DNA of 64,000 nt from an uncultured Pseudomonadota bacterium. Lineage in GTDB: Bacteria > Bdellovibrionota_C > UBA2361 > CALMIO01. Both the position numbers and the translations under genes were made by a program. The stretch lies in NCBI GenBank assembly GCA_937864035.1, contig CALMIO010000002.1:1-64000 (forward strand). Direction: 5' to 3'. Below are positions 40,064-49,032 of the stretch, piece by piece. The notes under the pieces are model-generated. The model saw only the letters and a list, made by a program, of their open reading frames with translations. It was not told the origin of the DNA and searched no databases. How positions within the stretch are numbered: the first letter of the stretch is position 1; every line of letters begins with the position of its first letter.

Positions 40064-40573
40064 CTAGCAAAAATTACGATTACCCCTAGAGCTATTATGT
40101 GAGCCAAATAAACTAATCAAAATCAATATACCAACCGCCGTCGAAATCGCCGTATCGGCGAAATTAAACGCCGGCCAATGATAAGAACCAAGATAAAAAT
40201 CGATGAAATCGACAACTTCTCCATAAATCAAACGATCAATAAAGTTACCAATGGCTCCACCTAAAATCATACCAAGAGCGGCATTTGCCAAACGGCTTCC
40301 TTTAAATTCGACAAAAATCAGATACACAACCAAAGAGATAGCAATCAGCGTCATAACTAAAATTAGAGGCAAGCGGTAATTTTCCGAAAGATTTGCGAAA
40401 ACGCCAAAGGCCACACCCTTGTTATATGTCAAAACTAAGTTTAAAAAATTAGGAATCAGTTCAATACTTTCGGAGCGACTGATTAAACTAACAACCAACC
40501 ACTTAGTAATCTGATCGAAAACAATAACCACTAAAGCTACCAGTAGAGGAAATCGAAGATCTTTAAAGTACAT
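40064..40573 (-). CDS. lspA: Lipoprotein signal peptidase II
   Basis: This aspartic protease cleaves prolipoproteins at the lipobox cysteine. It has four membrane helices, the motif DQITKW in helix 1, and the two catalytic aspartates in NFIDRLIYGEVVDFI and FNFADTAI. ATG 40573 (MYFKDLRFPLL) gives a typical 169-residue protein; an upstream in-frame start at 40612 adds 13 residues. Several candidate substrates (lipobox proteins) lie in this window. It follows the YbhN-type gene closely. Confidence 0.95.
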   Translation of the reverse strand: MYFKDLRFPLLVALVVIVFDQITKWLVVSLISRSESIELIPNFLNLVLTYNKGVAFGVFANLSENYRLPLILVMTLIAISLVVYLIFVEFKGSRLANAALGMILGGAIGNFIDRLIYGEVVDFIDFYLGSYHWPAFNFADTAISTAVGILILISLFGSHNSSRGNRNFC

Positions 40574-40620
40574 AGCTAAATAAAGTGAAGACAATCGTAT
40601 AAAAGCAACCAAAAACTTTT

Positions 40621-41616
40621 CTACACCTTTCTTTGTCTTATTAAATTACTAAAAGTAATTTTTGTATCAACAAAAAAATACAAAGCGTATAGTGAAAAAA
40701 GCAGATAGTGCAGTAGGTGAGTAACCAATGAATAGGCTACGGCGTCTTCGCGATTAAAACCAAAGATAGCAAAACCAGCTAAACAAGCAACTTGATAAAC
40801 CCCGATAAAACCCGGAGCACTTGGGGCGGCAACCGCTAAAGCTAAAATAATCGCCAACACTGTTCCAGCAAAAAAAGACTGTTCGACGTCAACCAAAAAA
40901 AGAAATAAATAAAATGTGCTATAACAGCTAAGCCATATCAAAGTTGTCATCAATAAAACTAATAACAAAATTTTCCAGTCTCGCAAAACTCGCGTTCCCT
41001 GAATAATTCCCGAAATAAAACTTTTGAGGGTTTTGGCAATAATATCTGGCAACAACTTCTCGACCAGTTTAATAGCTAAAAAATAAAATTTTGGCAAAAA
41101 CGCCGCTAACAATAACAGCCCTAATAAGCTGGCGGCTAAAACTGCTAAAAAGCGAGCTCCAGCGATTGCCCAAGTTGGAATCTCGCCTAAAAGCGGGACT
41201 ACTAAAGAAAAACTTATCAAAACCGTTAGAAGATCGAAAAATCTTTCGACAACCACCGAGGAAAAACCAATCGCGAACCCAACAACTGGCGCTCGCATGC
41301 TTAAAACTAATGGCCTAATAAACTCGCCGGCGCGGAGCGGCAAAACATAAGTTGCGAAAGAGCCTATCATATAACCATCAAGCAAGCTTTTAAAACTTGC
41401 TTGATTTCTCAGATCAGCTGGCAAAAGATACCGCCAACGCCAAGCCCGCAACAAACACTGCACGTACAAAGCTATCGCGCCCGGAATTAAAATCAGGTAA
41501 TTAACCCTTAAAAGAGCTTCGAAAATCTCTTTTAAGCCGACCGAATAACAAACATAAAACAACAAAATGGCGCTAATCAAAAAACCAACTAGCGCCTTAA
41601 AAAATCGCTCGGTCAT
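40621..41616 (-). CDS. YbhN/UPF0104-family membrane protein
   Basis: This 331-residue protein has about eight membrane helices. The LLRAWRWRYLL motif after helix 2, the VLPLRAGEFIRPLVL segment near residue 95 and the PSAPGFIGVYQ region near residue 260 define the lysylphosphatidylglycerol synthase TM-region/UPF0104 family (YbhN, AglD relatives). Members act in lipid or lipid-linked sugar movement; here the substrate is unknown. It lies 47 bp before lspA on the same strand and 38 bp after the aquaporin gene. Confidence 0.86.
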   Translation of the reverse strand: MTERFFKALVGFLISAILLFYVCYSVGLKEIFEALLRVNYLILIPGAIALYVQCLLRAWRWRYLLPADLRNQASFKSLLDGYMIGSFATYVLPLRAGEFIRPLVLSMRAPVVGFAIGFSSVVVERFFDLLTVLISFSLVVPLLGEIPTWAIAGARFLAVLAASLLGLLLLAAFLPKFYFLAIKLVEKLLPDIIAKTLKSFISGIIQGTRVLRDWKILLLVLLMTTLIWLSCYSTFYLFLFLVDVEQSFFAGTVLAIILALAVAAPSAPGFIGVYQVACLAGFAIFGFNREDAVAYSLVTHLLHYLLFSLYALYFFVDTKITFSNLIRQRKV

Positions 41617-41654
41617 TTAAAAGATTCGACCACTAAAAATATGGACAACAAAAA

Positions 41655-42299
41655 TTACTCTTCGTCTGGATTTAAAAATTTAAAGATTAAAGCAGCGCAA
41701 ACACCAGCGGCAAGCTGTACTGCCAGATAATAAAAATAAGTGGCATCTGTCAATAAGCCATAATATTTCAGAGCCAAACCAACAGCCGGATTAAAGACTG
41801 CGCCAGAAATAGAACCAACAGCAATTGCGCCAACAGTCACGGTCATGCCGATAGCAAAGCCATAAAATTGATTTCCCTTAAGACGCTTCGAAGTCGCCGT
41901 CTGCAAAACCACGAACACTAAAAGAAAAGTAAAGAAAAACTCAACAGTAATTGAGTTTTCCAGATCAATCAGCATTGCAGGAACTGAATCAAAAAAAGGC
42001 TTATACAAAGGAACCCATAAAGCCGCGGCTAAAGCTCCCAATCCTTGCGCTAAAAAATATGGGATAACATCAACTCCTTTTAAGCTATGGCGCATAAAAG
42101 CCCCCAAAGTGACAGCTGGATTGTACAAGCCGCCAGATATATAACCGCCAGCATACACAAGGATCGAGAGCACTAAACCAATTGCAACCGGCCCCAATAT
42201 GCCAGCCGGAGGATCAAGCACAACCATACTAACGGTAAAAGTCAGAAAAAAAGTTCCTATAAATTCCATTAAAAGTTTTTGCATAAAATAATTTTTCAA
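41655..42299 (-). CDS. Aquaporin/MIP-family channel
   Basis: This 214-residue channel has six membrane helices and the two NPA boxes, NPAVTLG (residue ~61) and NPAVGLA (~172), each after a re-entrant loop. Selectivity (water or small solutes such as glycerol) is not decidable by eye. Two in-frame ATGs (42299, 42284) are possible starts. Confidence 0.92.
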   Translation of the reverse strand: MKNYFMQKLLMEFIGTFFLTFTVSMVVLDPPAGILGPVAIGLVLSILVYAGGYISGGLYNPAVTLGAFMRHSLKGVDVIPYFLAQGLGALAAALWVPLYKPFFDSVPAMLIDLENSITVEFFFTFLLVFVVLQTATSKRLKGNQFYGFAIGMTVTVGAIAVGSISGAVFNPAVGLALKYYGLLTDATYFYYLAVQLAAGVCAALIFKFLNPDEE

Positions 42300-42320
42300 A
42301 AACGATAAAAATAAATACTA

Positions 42321-43097
42321 CTATCCTTTTGGATTTAAATTAAAACGCCACTCAACACCATCTGATACTCCATCACAATCGCTATCAGGGTTATTCGGAT
42401 CGGTTCCGATCAACTCCTCAAAACGATCAGCCAAACCATCACCATCGCTATCAACTTCTTTCGCTTCAGGCGAATGTAGCTTGCTATAGATATCCCAAAG
42501 ACGATTACGCTCGCTATCACTAGCGATCATATCCAATATCGATCCATACTTCTCGACTGATAGTGAGGGTATGCTTCGCGAAGCATGAACATCTCTTCCT
42601 TCTTGAATCTCAAGCCAATCAGCAAAACCATCTCCATCAGAATCAATAAACTCTTTGCACTCTTCCTTATCTTTAGAGTTAGAAAACGCTTCGCCAAGCC
42701 AATTGCCCCTAATATCAGCCGAACCAGAAGCCCTAGTAGTTCCAGACAAAGAGCCACTCTCATTTTTAATATCGTCTATTTGAGGCTTATCAAGAGATTT
42801 CAGATCGCGCACCGCCGAAAGCGCTGACAAGGAAATTGGATCAGATGCTGGCGTCAGTGACGGCACCGAAGTAGAAGCCGCTGTCGGAAACGCAGAGACA
42901 ACGATCGAATTCGTTGGCGTCAGAGTGGGAGTTTCATCATCGTCAGGCGTGAGCGAGACACTGGGACTTGGAGTAGGCGTACTCGCTTGATTCGCGAAAA
43001 AATAATCCTCTTGGCAACCACGCGTTCCTAAAGCAAACATCGTGATTACACCTAATGAAAGAAGCAGAATCAATCGTTCCCAAAAATTTACAGCCAT
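42321..43097 (-). CDS. Exported protein with thrombospondin-type-3 calcium repeats
   Basis: This 258-residue protein has an N-terminal hydrophobic signal that ends near a cysteine (ALGTRGC), not a standard lipobox. A Ser/Thr/Pro-rich region (STPTPSPSVSLTP, TLTPTNS) spans ~35-100. The C-terminal part has calcium-binding repeats DSDGDGFADWLE, DSDGDGLADRFEE and DPNNPDSDCDGVSDGVE, like thrombospondin type 3 repeats used in bacterial surface adhesins. It has the same Pro/Thr linker style as two other secreted proteins in the window. It lies 21 bp upstream of the aquaporin gene. Confidence 0.82.
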   Translation of the reverse strand: MAVNFWERLILLLSLGVITMFALGTRGCQEDYFFANQASTPTPSPSVSLTPDDDETPTLTPTNSIVVSAFPTAASTSVPSLTPASDPISLSALSAVRDLKSLDKPQIDDIKNESGSLSGTTRASGSADIRGNWLGEAFSNSKDKEECKEFIDSDGDGFADWLEIQEGRDVHASRSIPSLSVEKYGSILDMIASDSERNRLWDIYSKLHSPEAKEVDSDGDGLADRFEELIGTDPNNPDSDCDGVSDGVEWRFNLNPKG

Positions 43098-43263
43098 AAA
43101 TCAACTTTATTAATTATAATTATTACAGAGTAACTCCGTATAAGGCTTGGGAAAAGATGGTATTTTATCTTTTATTTTAAGGTATATTTCAGAGGCTCTG
43201 TTCAAATTCGGTTAAAAGTCATAATATTACAATCAAAATCTTTAATTTTATTATTTAAAATTT

Positions 43264-43869
43264 ATGCCTCACGAACTACCTCCTCTACCATACGACTACA
43301 ACGCTTTAGAGCCTCATATTGATGAAGCCACAATGCGCTTGCACCACGGCAAACATCATTTGGCTTACGTCAACGGTTTGAATAACGCCGAAAATAAACT
43401 AGCCGAAGCCAGACAAAAATCTGACTTCGTACTTGTCAAGCATTGGGAACGGGAACTTGCTTTTCACGGAGCCGGACATTTCTTACACTGTATTTTTTGG
43501 GAAAATATGTCTCCTAAAGGTGGCGGCAAACCAAGCGGCGAATTGCTGAAAGCGATTGAACAAAAATTTGGAACATTTGAAAGTTTTATGGCGCAATTCA
43601 AAGCGGCTGGCGCCGCCGTCGAAGGTTCAGGCTGGGTAATCTTGGCGAAAAATTGGATGGCTGATGCGCTTGAAATTCTGACTGCTGAAAAACACCAAGA
43701 TCTCTCTCAGTGGGTAACAGCTCCAATATTAGCTTGTGACGTTTGGGAGCACGCCTATTATCTAAAGTATCAGAATAATCGCCAAGCTTATATCGAAGCT
43801 TTTACGAATGTTATCAATTGGCAAGATGTGGAAAAGCGCTTTGGCAAAGAGCCATCTTGTTGCAAATAG
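43264..43869 (+). CDS. Superoxide dismutase, Fe/Mn type
   Basis: This 201-residue enzyme disproportionates superoxide. Metal ligands are the His in MRLHHGKHH, a second His in ELAFHGAGHFLH, and Asp/His in LACDVWEHAYYLKYQN. The conserved GGGKPSGELL segment is present. Iron or manganese cannot be told from sequence. There is no signal peptide, so it is cytoplasmic. Its final residues, SCCK, add two C-terminal cysteines, which is not usual. Confidence 0.96.
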   Translation: MPHELPPLPYDYNALEPHIDEATMRLHHGKHHLAYVNGLNNAENKLAEARQKSDFVLVKHWERELAFHGAGHFLHCIFWENMSPKGGGKPSGELLKAIEQKFGTFESFMAQFKAAGAAVEGSGWVILAKNWMADALEILTAEKHQDLSQWVTAPILACDVWEHAYYLKYQNNRQAYIEAFTNVINWQDVEKRFGKEPSCCK

Positions 43870-43875
43870 ATTAAA

Positions 43876-43950
43876 GAGAATAGAGAAATCTCTCTGGCTA
43901 AGAAGGCAACCAGAAGTCGCTAGCCACCCCAAGCAACTTTGCTCTATTCG
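43876..43950 (+). ncRNA. Candidate structured RNA between SOD and the binding-protein gene
   Basis: Nested inverted repeats span this gap: an outer 8-pair stem GAATAGAG (43878-43885) with CTCTATTC (43942-43949), and inside it GGCTA (43896-43900) with TAGCC (43920-43924) enclosing a 19-nt loop. An alternative inner pairing (CTGG with CCAG) is possible. It is neither a T-tailed terminator nor a riboswitch family that I recognise. It may be a cis-acting leader of the gene starting at 43990. Confidence 0.35.
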
Positions 43951-43989
43951 GGATGCAAAATAAAAGATCCCATTCGCACACTTAAAGTC

Positions 43990-45090
43990 ATGCGCAAGTT
44001 AATTTTTAATCTTTTAGTAGCAATTTATTCAATCTCTCTTCTTTGCTTAATCAACCTTAAAAAATTAGAGCCTTTAGAAGCAGAAGAAGTTAAAATAATC
44101 TCGATAGCCGGGCTTTTCGGGCTTACCGGTTTGGCAGACAGTTGGGGAATAGCTGAATCACGCGCTTTTCAAATCGCCGTAGAGGATTTTATGAAACAAA
44201 ATCCAAACTTCAGGGTTAAAAGCGAAATTCAAGATTCGAGTTTTTCATACTCAGCGGCAACTAGCGCTTTTCACTCCTTAACAAGTGTAAAAAAATTTCC
44301 GGTCATTATCGGCCCCACTTGGGAGATCTTTGCTCCGATTATCCCATTGTGTGAGCGGCTAAAAATAATCTGCTTATCCCAAAGTTACAGAGGCAATGAG
44401 TTTAAAAACGGAAAACTTGAATACGCTTTTAGCGGTTGGTTTGATGACGCTGATTACGCCAGAACGTTAGCCGCCGAAATTAAAAAGCAAAAATTAAATA
44501 AAATAGCGGTTTTTTCCGCTATCAGCCCCTATTACGAAACTCTGGTTAAAAGTTTTGAAGAATCATTTCATCCTTTCATCCCCATTGTTATTTATAAGTT
44601 CCCGCTTGAGGAGCTTGATTTTAAAAGCGCTATTTTAAAAACACCTCGAGAAATTGATGGCATCTTTTTTTTATTAGACGAAAAAGGGCAGATTATAAAT
44701 TTTCTGAAACAATGGATCTCTATGCGTGCCGATCGCCCGCCACTTTTTACTGACGATTTAATTTTATACGCCGAACCAAAGATAACACCCTCTCATTTTG
44801 GCTTTAAGCGTACCTTTATCTCAAAACCAAGCATAGACGAAAAAAAATTCCGGTTTTTAAATGAAAAATATACGGCGCGCTACGCAACTAAATTAAATAT
44901 TCCTTCAGCACCGGTAGTTTATGACTTAACAATGATTGCTCTTAATTGCCTAAAAGATTCAGAAAAACAAGTTGACATAAGAGATTGCATCCGGAGCGTG
45001 AACAACTACAACGGATTATCAGGAGAATTTAGTTTTAATGGTGGCAATGCGGCAATTGGCAGGCAGATTGTCGTAGAAAAATTCGAGTAG
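43990..45090 (+). CDS. ABC-type periplasmic binding protein, branched-chain amino-acid type
   Basis: This 366-residue protein starts at ATG 43990 (MRKLIFNLLVAIYSISLLCL). An earlier TTG at 43939 is in frame but would disrupt the signal peptide. The mature part has the two-lobe type I periplasmic binding-protein pattern (GLFGLTGLADSWG, VIIGPTWEIFAP, LNKIAVFSAISPYYETL, VYDLTMIALNCL). It is related to LivJ or amide/urea-binding proteins. No permease or ATPase gene is adjacent, so the transporter partner, if any, is elsewhere. It could also be a signalling receptor. Confidence 0.87.
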   Translation: MRKLIFNLLVAIYSISLLCLINLKKLEPLEAEEVKIISIAGLFGLTGLADSWGIAESRAFQIAVEDFMKQNPNFRVKSEIQDSSFSYSAATSAFHSLTSVKKFPVIIGPTWEIFAPIIPLCERLKIICLSQSYRGNEFKNGKLEYAFSGWFDDADYARTLAAEIKKQKLNKIAVFSAISPYYETLVKSFEESFHPFIPIVIYKFPLEELDFKSAILKTPREIDGIFFLLDEKGQIINFLKQWISMRADRPPLFTDDLILYAEPKITPSHFGFKRTFISKPSIDEKKFRFLNEKYTARYATKLNIPSAPVVYDLTMIALNCLKDSEKQVDIRDCIRSVNNYNGLSGEFSFNGGNAAIGRQIVVEKFE

Positions 45091-45126
45091 AAAGCTCTAC
45101 AAAACAAGCTCAATAAAATAAAAACA

Positions 45127-45159
45127 TTTGCCGACACCGTGCCACAAGGTGTCGGCAAA
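45127..45159 (-). terminator. Strong hairpin terminator
   Basis: A perfect 12-pair stem (TTTGCCGACACC at 45127-45138 with GGTGTCGGCAAA at 45148-45159) has a 9-nt loop. Read on the minus strand it is followed by a T-rich tract (forward 45110-45126), so it ends the redoxin gene. It also lies 36 bp after the plus-strand gene ending at 45090. Confidence 0.65.
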
Positions 45160-45173
45160 GATCGTTTAATCAA

Positions 45174-45791
45174 TCAACTCGCGTACTTGACGCCACAACC
45201 ATAGGCGTTAGTAGAAGCGACAGTAACTGTTTTACCGCTCAATAATTCATCTAGCGCGGCAGAAACATAATTAGTCGCTCCGGGAATATCTTTAGCCGCA
45301 GTCGAAGGCTTGCTATCAATGGCTCCAGCATAAACCAAAACACCTTGTTGGTTAATGATGAACATATGAGGGGTCGTTTTAGCACCATAAAGCTTGCCGA
45401 TGGTTCCGGGCGTATCAAGCAAAAAATTGGTTGCCTTGATGCCCCAATTTTGCCATGTCTGTTTGTGGCCAGCCGGCGTTTTGTAACCCTCTTTTCCTTC
45501 GCCGCTTGAATTGATAATCAACCAAACAACCCCCTTGGTGGCATAACGCTCTTGAAGTTTCTGCATATTGTTAGATTCATAATGCTTTTTAACGAAAGGA
45601 CAACCTTCGTTAAACCACTCAAGCACAACCAACTTTCCTTTATAATCACTAAGAGAAACATTTTTACCATCAAGATCAACTGCGCTAAAGTCAGGTGCAG
45701 GTTGACCAACTGCCGACTTGCTATCTAAAGCAAAAACAGCCAAAGGCCACACGAGCAAGGAAAACAATAAAGTTAGTAGTTGTTTTTTCAT
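45174..45791 (-). CDS. Periplasmic redoxin/thioredoxin-like protein
   Basis: This 205-residue protein has a signal peptide (LLTLLFSLLVWPLAVFA). The thioredoxin/AhpC fold is clear: GQPAPDFSAVDLDGK, then the active-site loop LEWFNEGCPFVKKHY with a single cysteine at that site, then GAKTTPHMFIIN with the cis-proline. A second conserved cysteine lies at the far C-terminus (AYGCGVKY), which may resolve it. It probably acts as a peroxiredoxin-like thiol enzyme in the periplasm and could be reduced by the DsbD-type protein encoded 30 bp upstream. Confidence 0.88.
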   Translation of the reverse strand: MKKQLLTLLFSLLVWPLAVFALDSKSAVGQPAPDFSAVDLDGKNVSLSDYKGKLVVLEWFNEGCPFVKKHYESNNMQKLQERYATKGVVWLIINSSGEGKEGYKTPAGHKQTWQNWGIKATNFLLDTPGTIGKLYGAKTTPHMFIINQQGVLVYAGAIDSKPSTAAKDIPGATNYVSAALDELLSGKTVTVASTNAYGCGVKYAS

Positions 45792-45821
45792 AAACAGTAT
45801 TCAAAAAAATAAAAGATAAAA

Positions 45822-47942
45822 TTACTTAAATAGTTCTTCTATCATCCCTTGAGTTAAAATAGATGGCAATAGCCGCGGGTCTTCCCCCTGTGACTTAATA
45901 AAAAGATATGTTGGAACGCTATTGCGCCCAACCGCTTCGAGAGCCCGCGTAATTTCAGGGTCGCGCCCAGTCCAATCAGCCACAAATAATGTAACATTAT
46001 TTTTTAAAAAAAGTTCTTGAATATAATCTGTCCGCAAAATCAAACGTTTATTTACTTGGCAAGTAATACACCACTGCGCGGTAAAATCTATGAACACTGA
46101 ACGTCCCTTGGCGAGCTCTTCAGAAACACTTTTAGCAGAAAACTGCCGCCACAAGCTCTCTTGATTGCTAATTTTCGATTCAATAGAAGCAACAAAAGAA
46201 AAGTCACCAACTAAGTAAGTAAAAAAAACTAGCAGTAAGACAGCTATTAAAAATAGAATATGATTTATCAGATTAACAAAAGCCTTAGCATCACGAGACA
46301 ACCTAGTTACAAATATTACCACGCAAAAAGCTATCAACAAAAGAAAAACTCCTTCGAAACCGCTTTGTTTATGCAAAATGGTAATTAGCCAAAGCACCGT
46401 CGCCAGCAGAGGATAAGCCATGAACTCTTTAAAGGTCACAACCCAAGCTCCCGGTTTCGGCAAAAAACGAGCCACTTGCGGCACAAGACCGATTAACAAA
46501 TAAGGCAAAGACATCCCAATTCCAAGAGAGCAAAAAATTAAAATACCAAAAAATGGAGATGACAAAATAGCTCCGGCCAAAGCAACCCCCATAAATGGAG
46601 CGCTACAAGGACTGGCAATCACGACCGCCAATAAACCACTAAAAAACGATCCCAAAATTCCTTGCGAATCGTATCTCAGTTTACCAAAATAGTTTTGCAA
46701 GCCTTGCCCGATCTCAAAAGCGCCAAAAAAATTCAGCGCTAAAACAAAAAATAAAATCGCTAAAACAAAAATAACTCTTGGCGACTGCAGTTGAAATCCC
46801 CAACCAACTTCCGCTCCAAAAAAACGCGCCACATAAAGAGCTAGCGCAACTATCATAAAAGAAAAAATCACCCCTAACGAAAAAGCCAATGACTGAGCTT
46901 TGATTTTTTGCTTATCAACTCCTTGCGACTTAACCAAAGAGAGCACCTTAATAGAAAGAACTGGAAAAACACAAGGCATTAAATTAAGAATCAATCCACC
47001 AACAAAAGCAAAAAACAACAGAGTCAACGCGCCATATTGATTCGCAGATGTCGACAACTCAACAGCCGCAAAAGGTAATTTGTTGTCAGAAGCAACCTCC
47101 GAGCGCATCAGAGGAGCGGAAATAACGTATCCCTTTCGCTCTTTATTGTGATCAAAACCAACCAACAAACCATTGATATTTTTAATTGTTTCTGAAAAAT
47201 TAAGGGTTTTCGGCAAACGCAACTCCAAACGATTTTGATCTATCGAAAACTGTTGCTCGGAAAGATTTTGTACGAGACCTTGATCCCTCGGAAAAAAATA
47301 AGGATCGCTCAACCGAACAGGAGGTGTTATTGAAATTGTAATCAAATCACCCACTAAGTTGGCGCGCGTTTCAAACTCTTGAAAATAACTCGGCAATCTA
47401 TCTTTAGCTTGCTGAATAAATTGATAATCAGAGGAAATTTTATCTTGATCTGAAACCTTGACCGCCAAGGAAAGATTCGCTTCTCCCGGCAAACAATCTT
47501 CTTTACAAACCAGATACTCAACTTTACCGACAAACTCGAGCAGATCTCCTTTAGTTACTGGCTGACGCAATTTAACCTCGTAAAGCAACCAAAGCTCTTT
47601 GCTGTAGCCATAATTAACCAATGGACCAACTTTGATGATCTCCGGCAACTGCCACTCTAAAGGGGAAAGAGCAAAAATCCGGCTCCCGCCCCAATTGACT
47701 ACTGGCGCCAGTCCGGAATCACCCGGATTTTCCCAATAAAGATGCCAATCAGGTTGAATGCGAAAATGAATCGCAATATAAAAGGTGTCGCGGTTAGAGG
47801 CAATTTCAAGGTACTGACTAACAGCTTTTGAACTAACAAAAGGCTCCCCTTGAGAACGTGCAAAGTTAACAAATAATAACGATAAAGCGCAACCCAATAA
47901 TACATAACCAACAAGTCGGCGTATCAATAAATTAAGACGCAC
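45822..47942 (-). CDS. Thiol:disulfide interchange protein, DsbD/ScsB type
   Basis: I place the start at GTG 47942, which gives a signal peptide (LVGYVLLGCALSLLFVNFARS) and removes a 276-bp extension that would overlap the next gene. The N-terminal ~230 residues contain PDWHLYWENPGDSGLAP, as in ScsB-type DsbD proteins. The membrane domain (eight helices) has its two key cysteines in NLMPCVFPVLS and ASPCSAPFMG. The C-terminal thioredoxin-like domain has TAQWCITCQVNK. It moves reducing power from cytosolic thioredoxin to periplasmic proteins. The redoxin gene is 30 bp downstream. Confidence 0.92.
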   Translation of the reverse strand: MRLNLLIRRLVGYVLLGCALSLLFVNFARSQGEPFVSSKAVSQYLEIASNRDTFYIAIHFRIQPDWHLYWENPGDSGLAPVVNWGGSRIFALSPLEWQLPEIIKVGPLVNYGYSKELWLLYEVKLRQPVTKGDLLEFVGKVEYLVCKEDCLPGEANLSLAVKVSDQDKISSDYQFIQQAKDRLPSYFQEFETRANLVGDLITISITPPVRLSDPYFFPRDQGLVQNLSEQQFSIDQNRLELRLPKTLNFSETIKNINGLLVGFDHNKERKGYVISAPLMRSEVASDNKLPFAAVELSTSANQYGALTLLFFAFVGGLILNLMPCVFPVLSIKVLSLVKSQGVDKQKIKAQSLAFSLGVIFSFMIVALALYVARFFGAEVGWGFQLQSPRVIFVLAILFFVLALNFFGAFEIGQGLQNYFGKLRYDSQGILGSFFSGLLAVVIASPCSAPFMGVALAGAILSSPFFGILIFCSLGIGMSLPYLLIGLVPQVARFLPKPGAWVVTFKEFMAYPLLATVLWLITILHKQSGFEGVFLLLIAFCVVIFVTRLSRDAKAFVNLINHILFLIAVLLLVFFTYLVGDFSFVASIESKISNQESLWRQFSAKSVSEELAKGRSVFIDFTAQWCITCQVNKRLILRTDYIQELFLKNNVTLFVADWTGRDPEITRALEAVGRNSVPTYLFIKSQGEDPRLLPSILTQGMIEELFK

Positions 47943-48007
47943 ATTAAAGAAAGCTTTTTTATTTAACAAACCTCTTCCGCTTAAAGATGTGAGTTTTTGA
48001 AAAACCT

Positions 48008-48805
48008 CTAAAATGTTTTGGGCGCGAATGGTATTTGCAAAAGATGGAGAATAATGCCTATCGCGATCATTACTAAGAAAATCACTCCCAAAAATGGCCA
48101 ACGCCGCTCTTCGGGAACTCCTGTCATTTTTGGTATGCCATGAAAGAGGATATATAATCCATAAAGCGAAAAAGCCATACCAAGCGATGCTAGCGCCAAG
48201 GAAAAAAGCTGTAAACAAGCCGCCAACATTCCCGGAATGCTTGAATAAGCAAGCAGTTTAAAAGAGGCTGTCAGATCTTCCCGACCGGAAAATTTTGGAG
48301 AGATCTTTGCGACAACGAGCGCCCCAACGTATAAAAGCAATAATTGAAAACCATACTGCAAAATAGCGCTCGAAAGACCTTTAAAAAAGGGTACTCGATA
48401 GGTTAAGCCAATAAAGGGAACAGTAAAACCAAGTAAAGATTGCCTTACAAATCCACAAACAGCTGGAATCAAAGCAAGCCAAATAATGTATTTCCCATAA
48501 ACATCTTTAATTGTTAAAGCATCATTAGCAAAGCGACCCCAACAATTCTTAGGATTTAAAAGAACCTCGCGACAAACAGAAACAAGATCATTAACGTTTG
48601 GTGGGAAATATCGGCTAAATGCCTCTTCAACCAAGCAACAACTCGTCGTTGAACAAGAGCTTGTCTCCCCTTTAGTATCGGCTGTTTTTCCGCAACAACC
48701 TTCTTGCGCCATATCACTCTCAGTTTGATGACAGCTTTGATCGCTGTGGCTACTTTTGGCTTGAGCATTCTGATCGTTAGCTTTCTCTTTTTTCTTATCA
48801 CTCAT
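48008..48805 (-). CDS. YIP1-family membrane protein with Cys-rich cytoplasmic head
   Basis: This ~265-residue protein starts at ATG 48805 (MSDKKKEK); an earlier in-frame start at 48877 is unlikely. The C-terminal ~200 residues have five hydrophobic segments and match the YIP1 family, with LAYSSIPGMLAACLQ as a typical helix. The N-terminal ~60 residues are hydrophilic and carry seven cysteines in closely spaced pairs (CHQTE, GCCGK, SSCSTTSCC), suggesting metal or thiol binding, an unusual addition. It is next to the DsbD-type gene (65 bp), so a role in thiol or metal balance is possible. Confidence 0.75.
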   Translation of the reverse strand: MSDKKKEKANDQNAQAKSSHSDQSCHQTESDMAQEGCCGKTADTKGETSSCSTTSCCLVEEAFSRYFPPNVNDLVSVCREVLLNPKNCWGRFANDALTIKDVYGKYIIWLALIPAVCGFVRQSLLGFTVPFIGLTYRVPFFKGLSSAILQYGFQLLLLYVGALVVAKISPKFSGREDLTASFKLLAYSSIPGMLAACLQLFSLALASLGMAFSLYGLYILFHGIPKMTGVPEERRWPFLGVIFLVMIAIGIILHLLQIPFAPKTF

Positions 48806-49032
48806 AAAACTATCTAAAAAATGGCGAGATAAATAAAAACTATAAAAGAAAGAATAATAATTTATCGCCGCCGACACAACAGATATAACCCAAACAATTA
48901 CTATATTCTAAAAGATTATAAAATACGATTAGAATCAGAAATTTCTATTAAAAATTAGATATAATGGCTTTATAAAGATTTTGGAGATCTCGAGTGGATG
49001 CTGGTAGGAATCGTCAATTAGCGAGAATTACT

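Noticed and set aside
47943-48218. N-terminal extension of the DsbD-type protein to 48218
   Set aside because: It overlaps the YIP1 gene by over 200 bp and precedes a proper signal peptide starting at GTG 47942.
48959-49020. Plus-strand TATAAT followed by a GGAG and a 7-codon ORF, antisense to the dnaJ 3' side
   Set aside because: There is no -35 element and the ORF is tiny; it is likely chance in AT-rich sequence.
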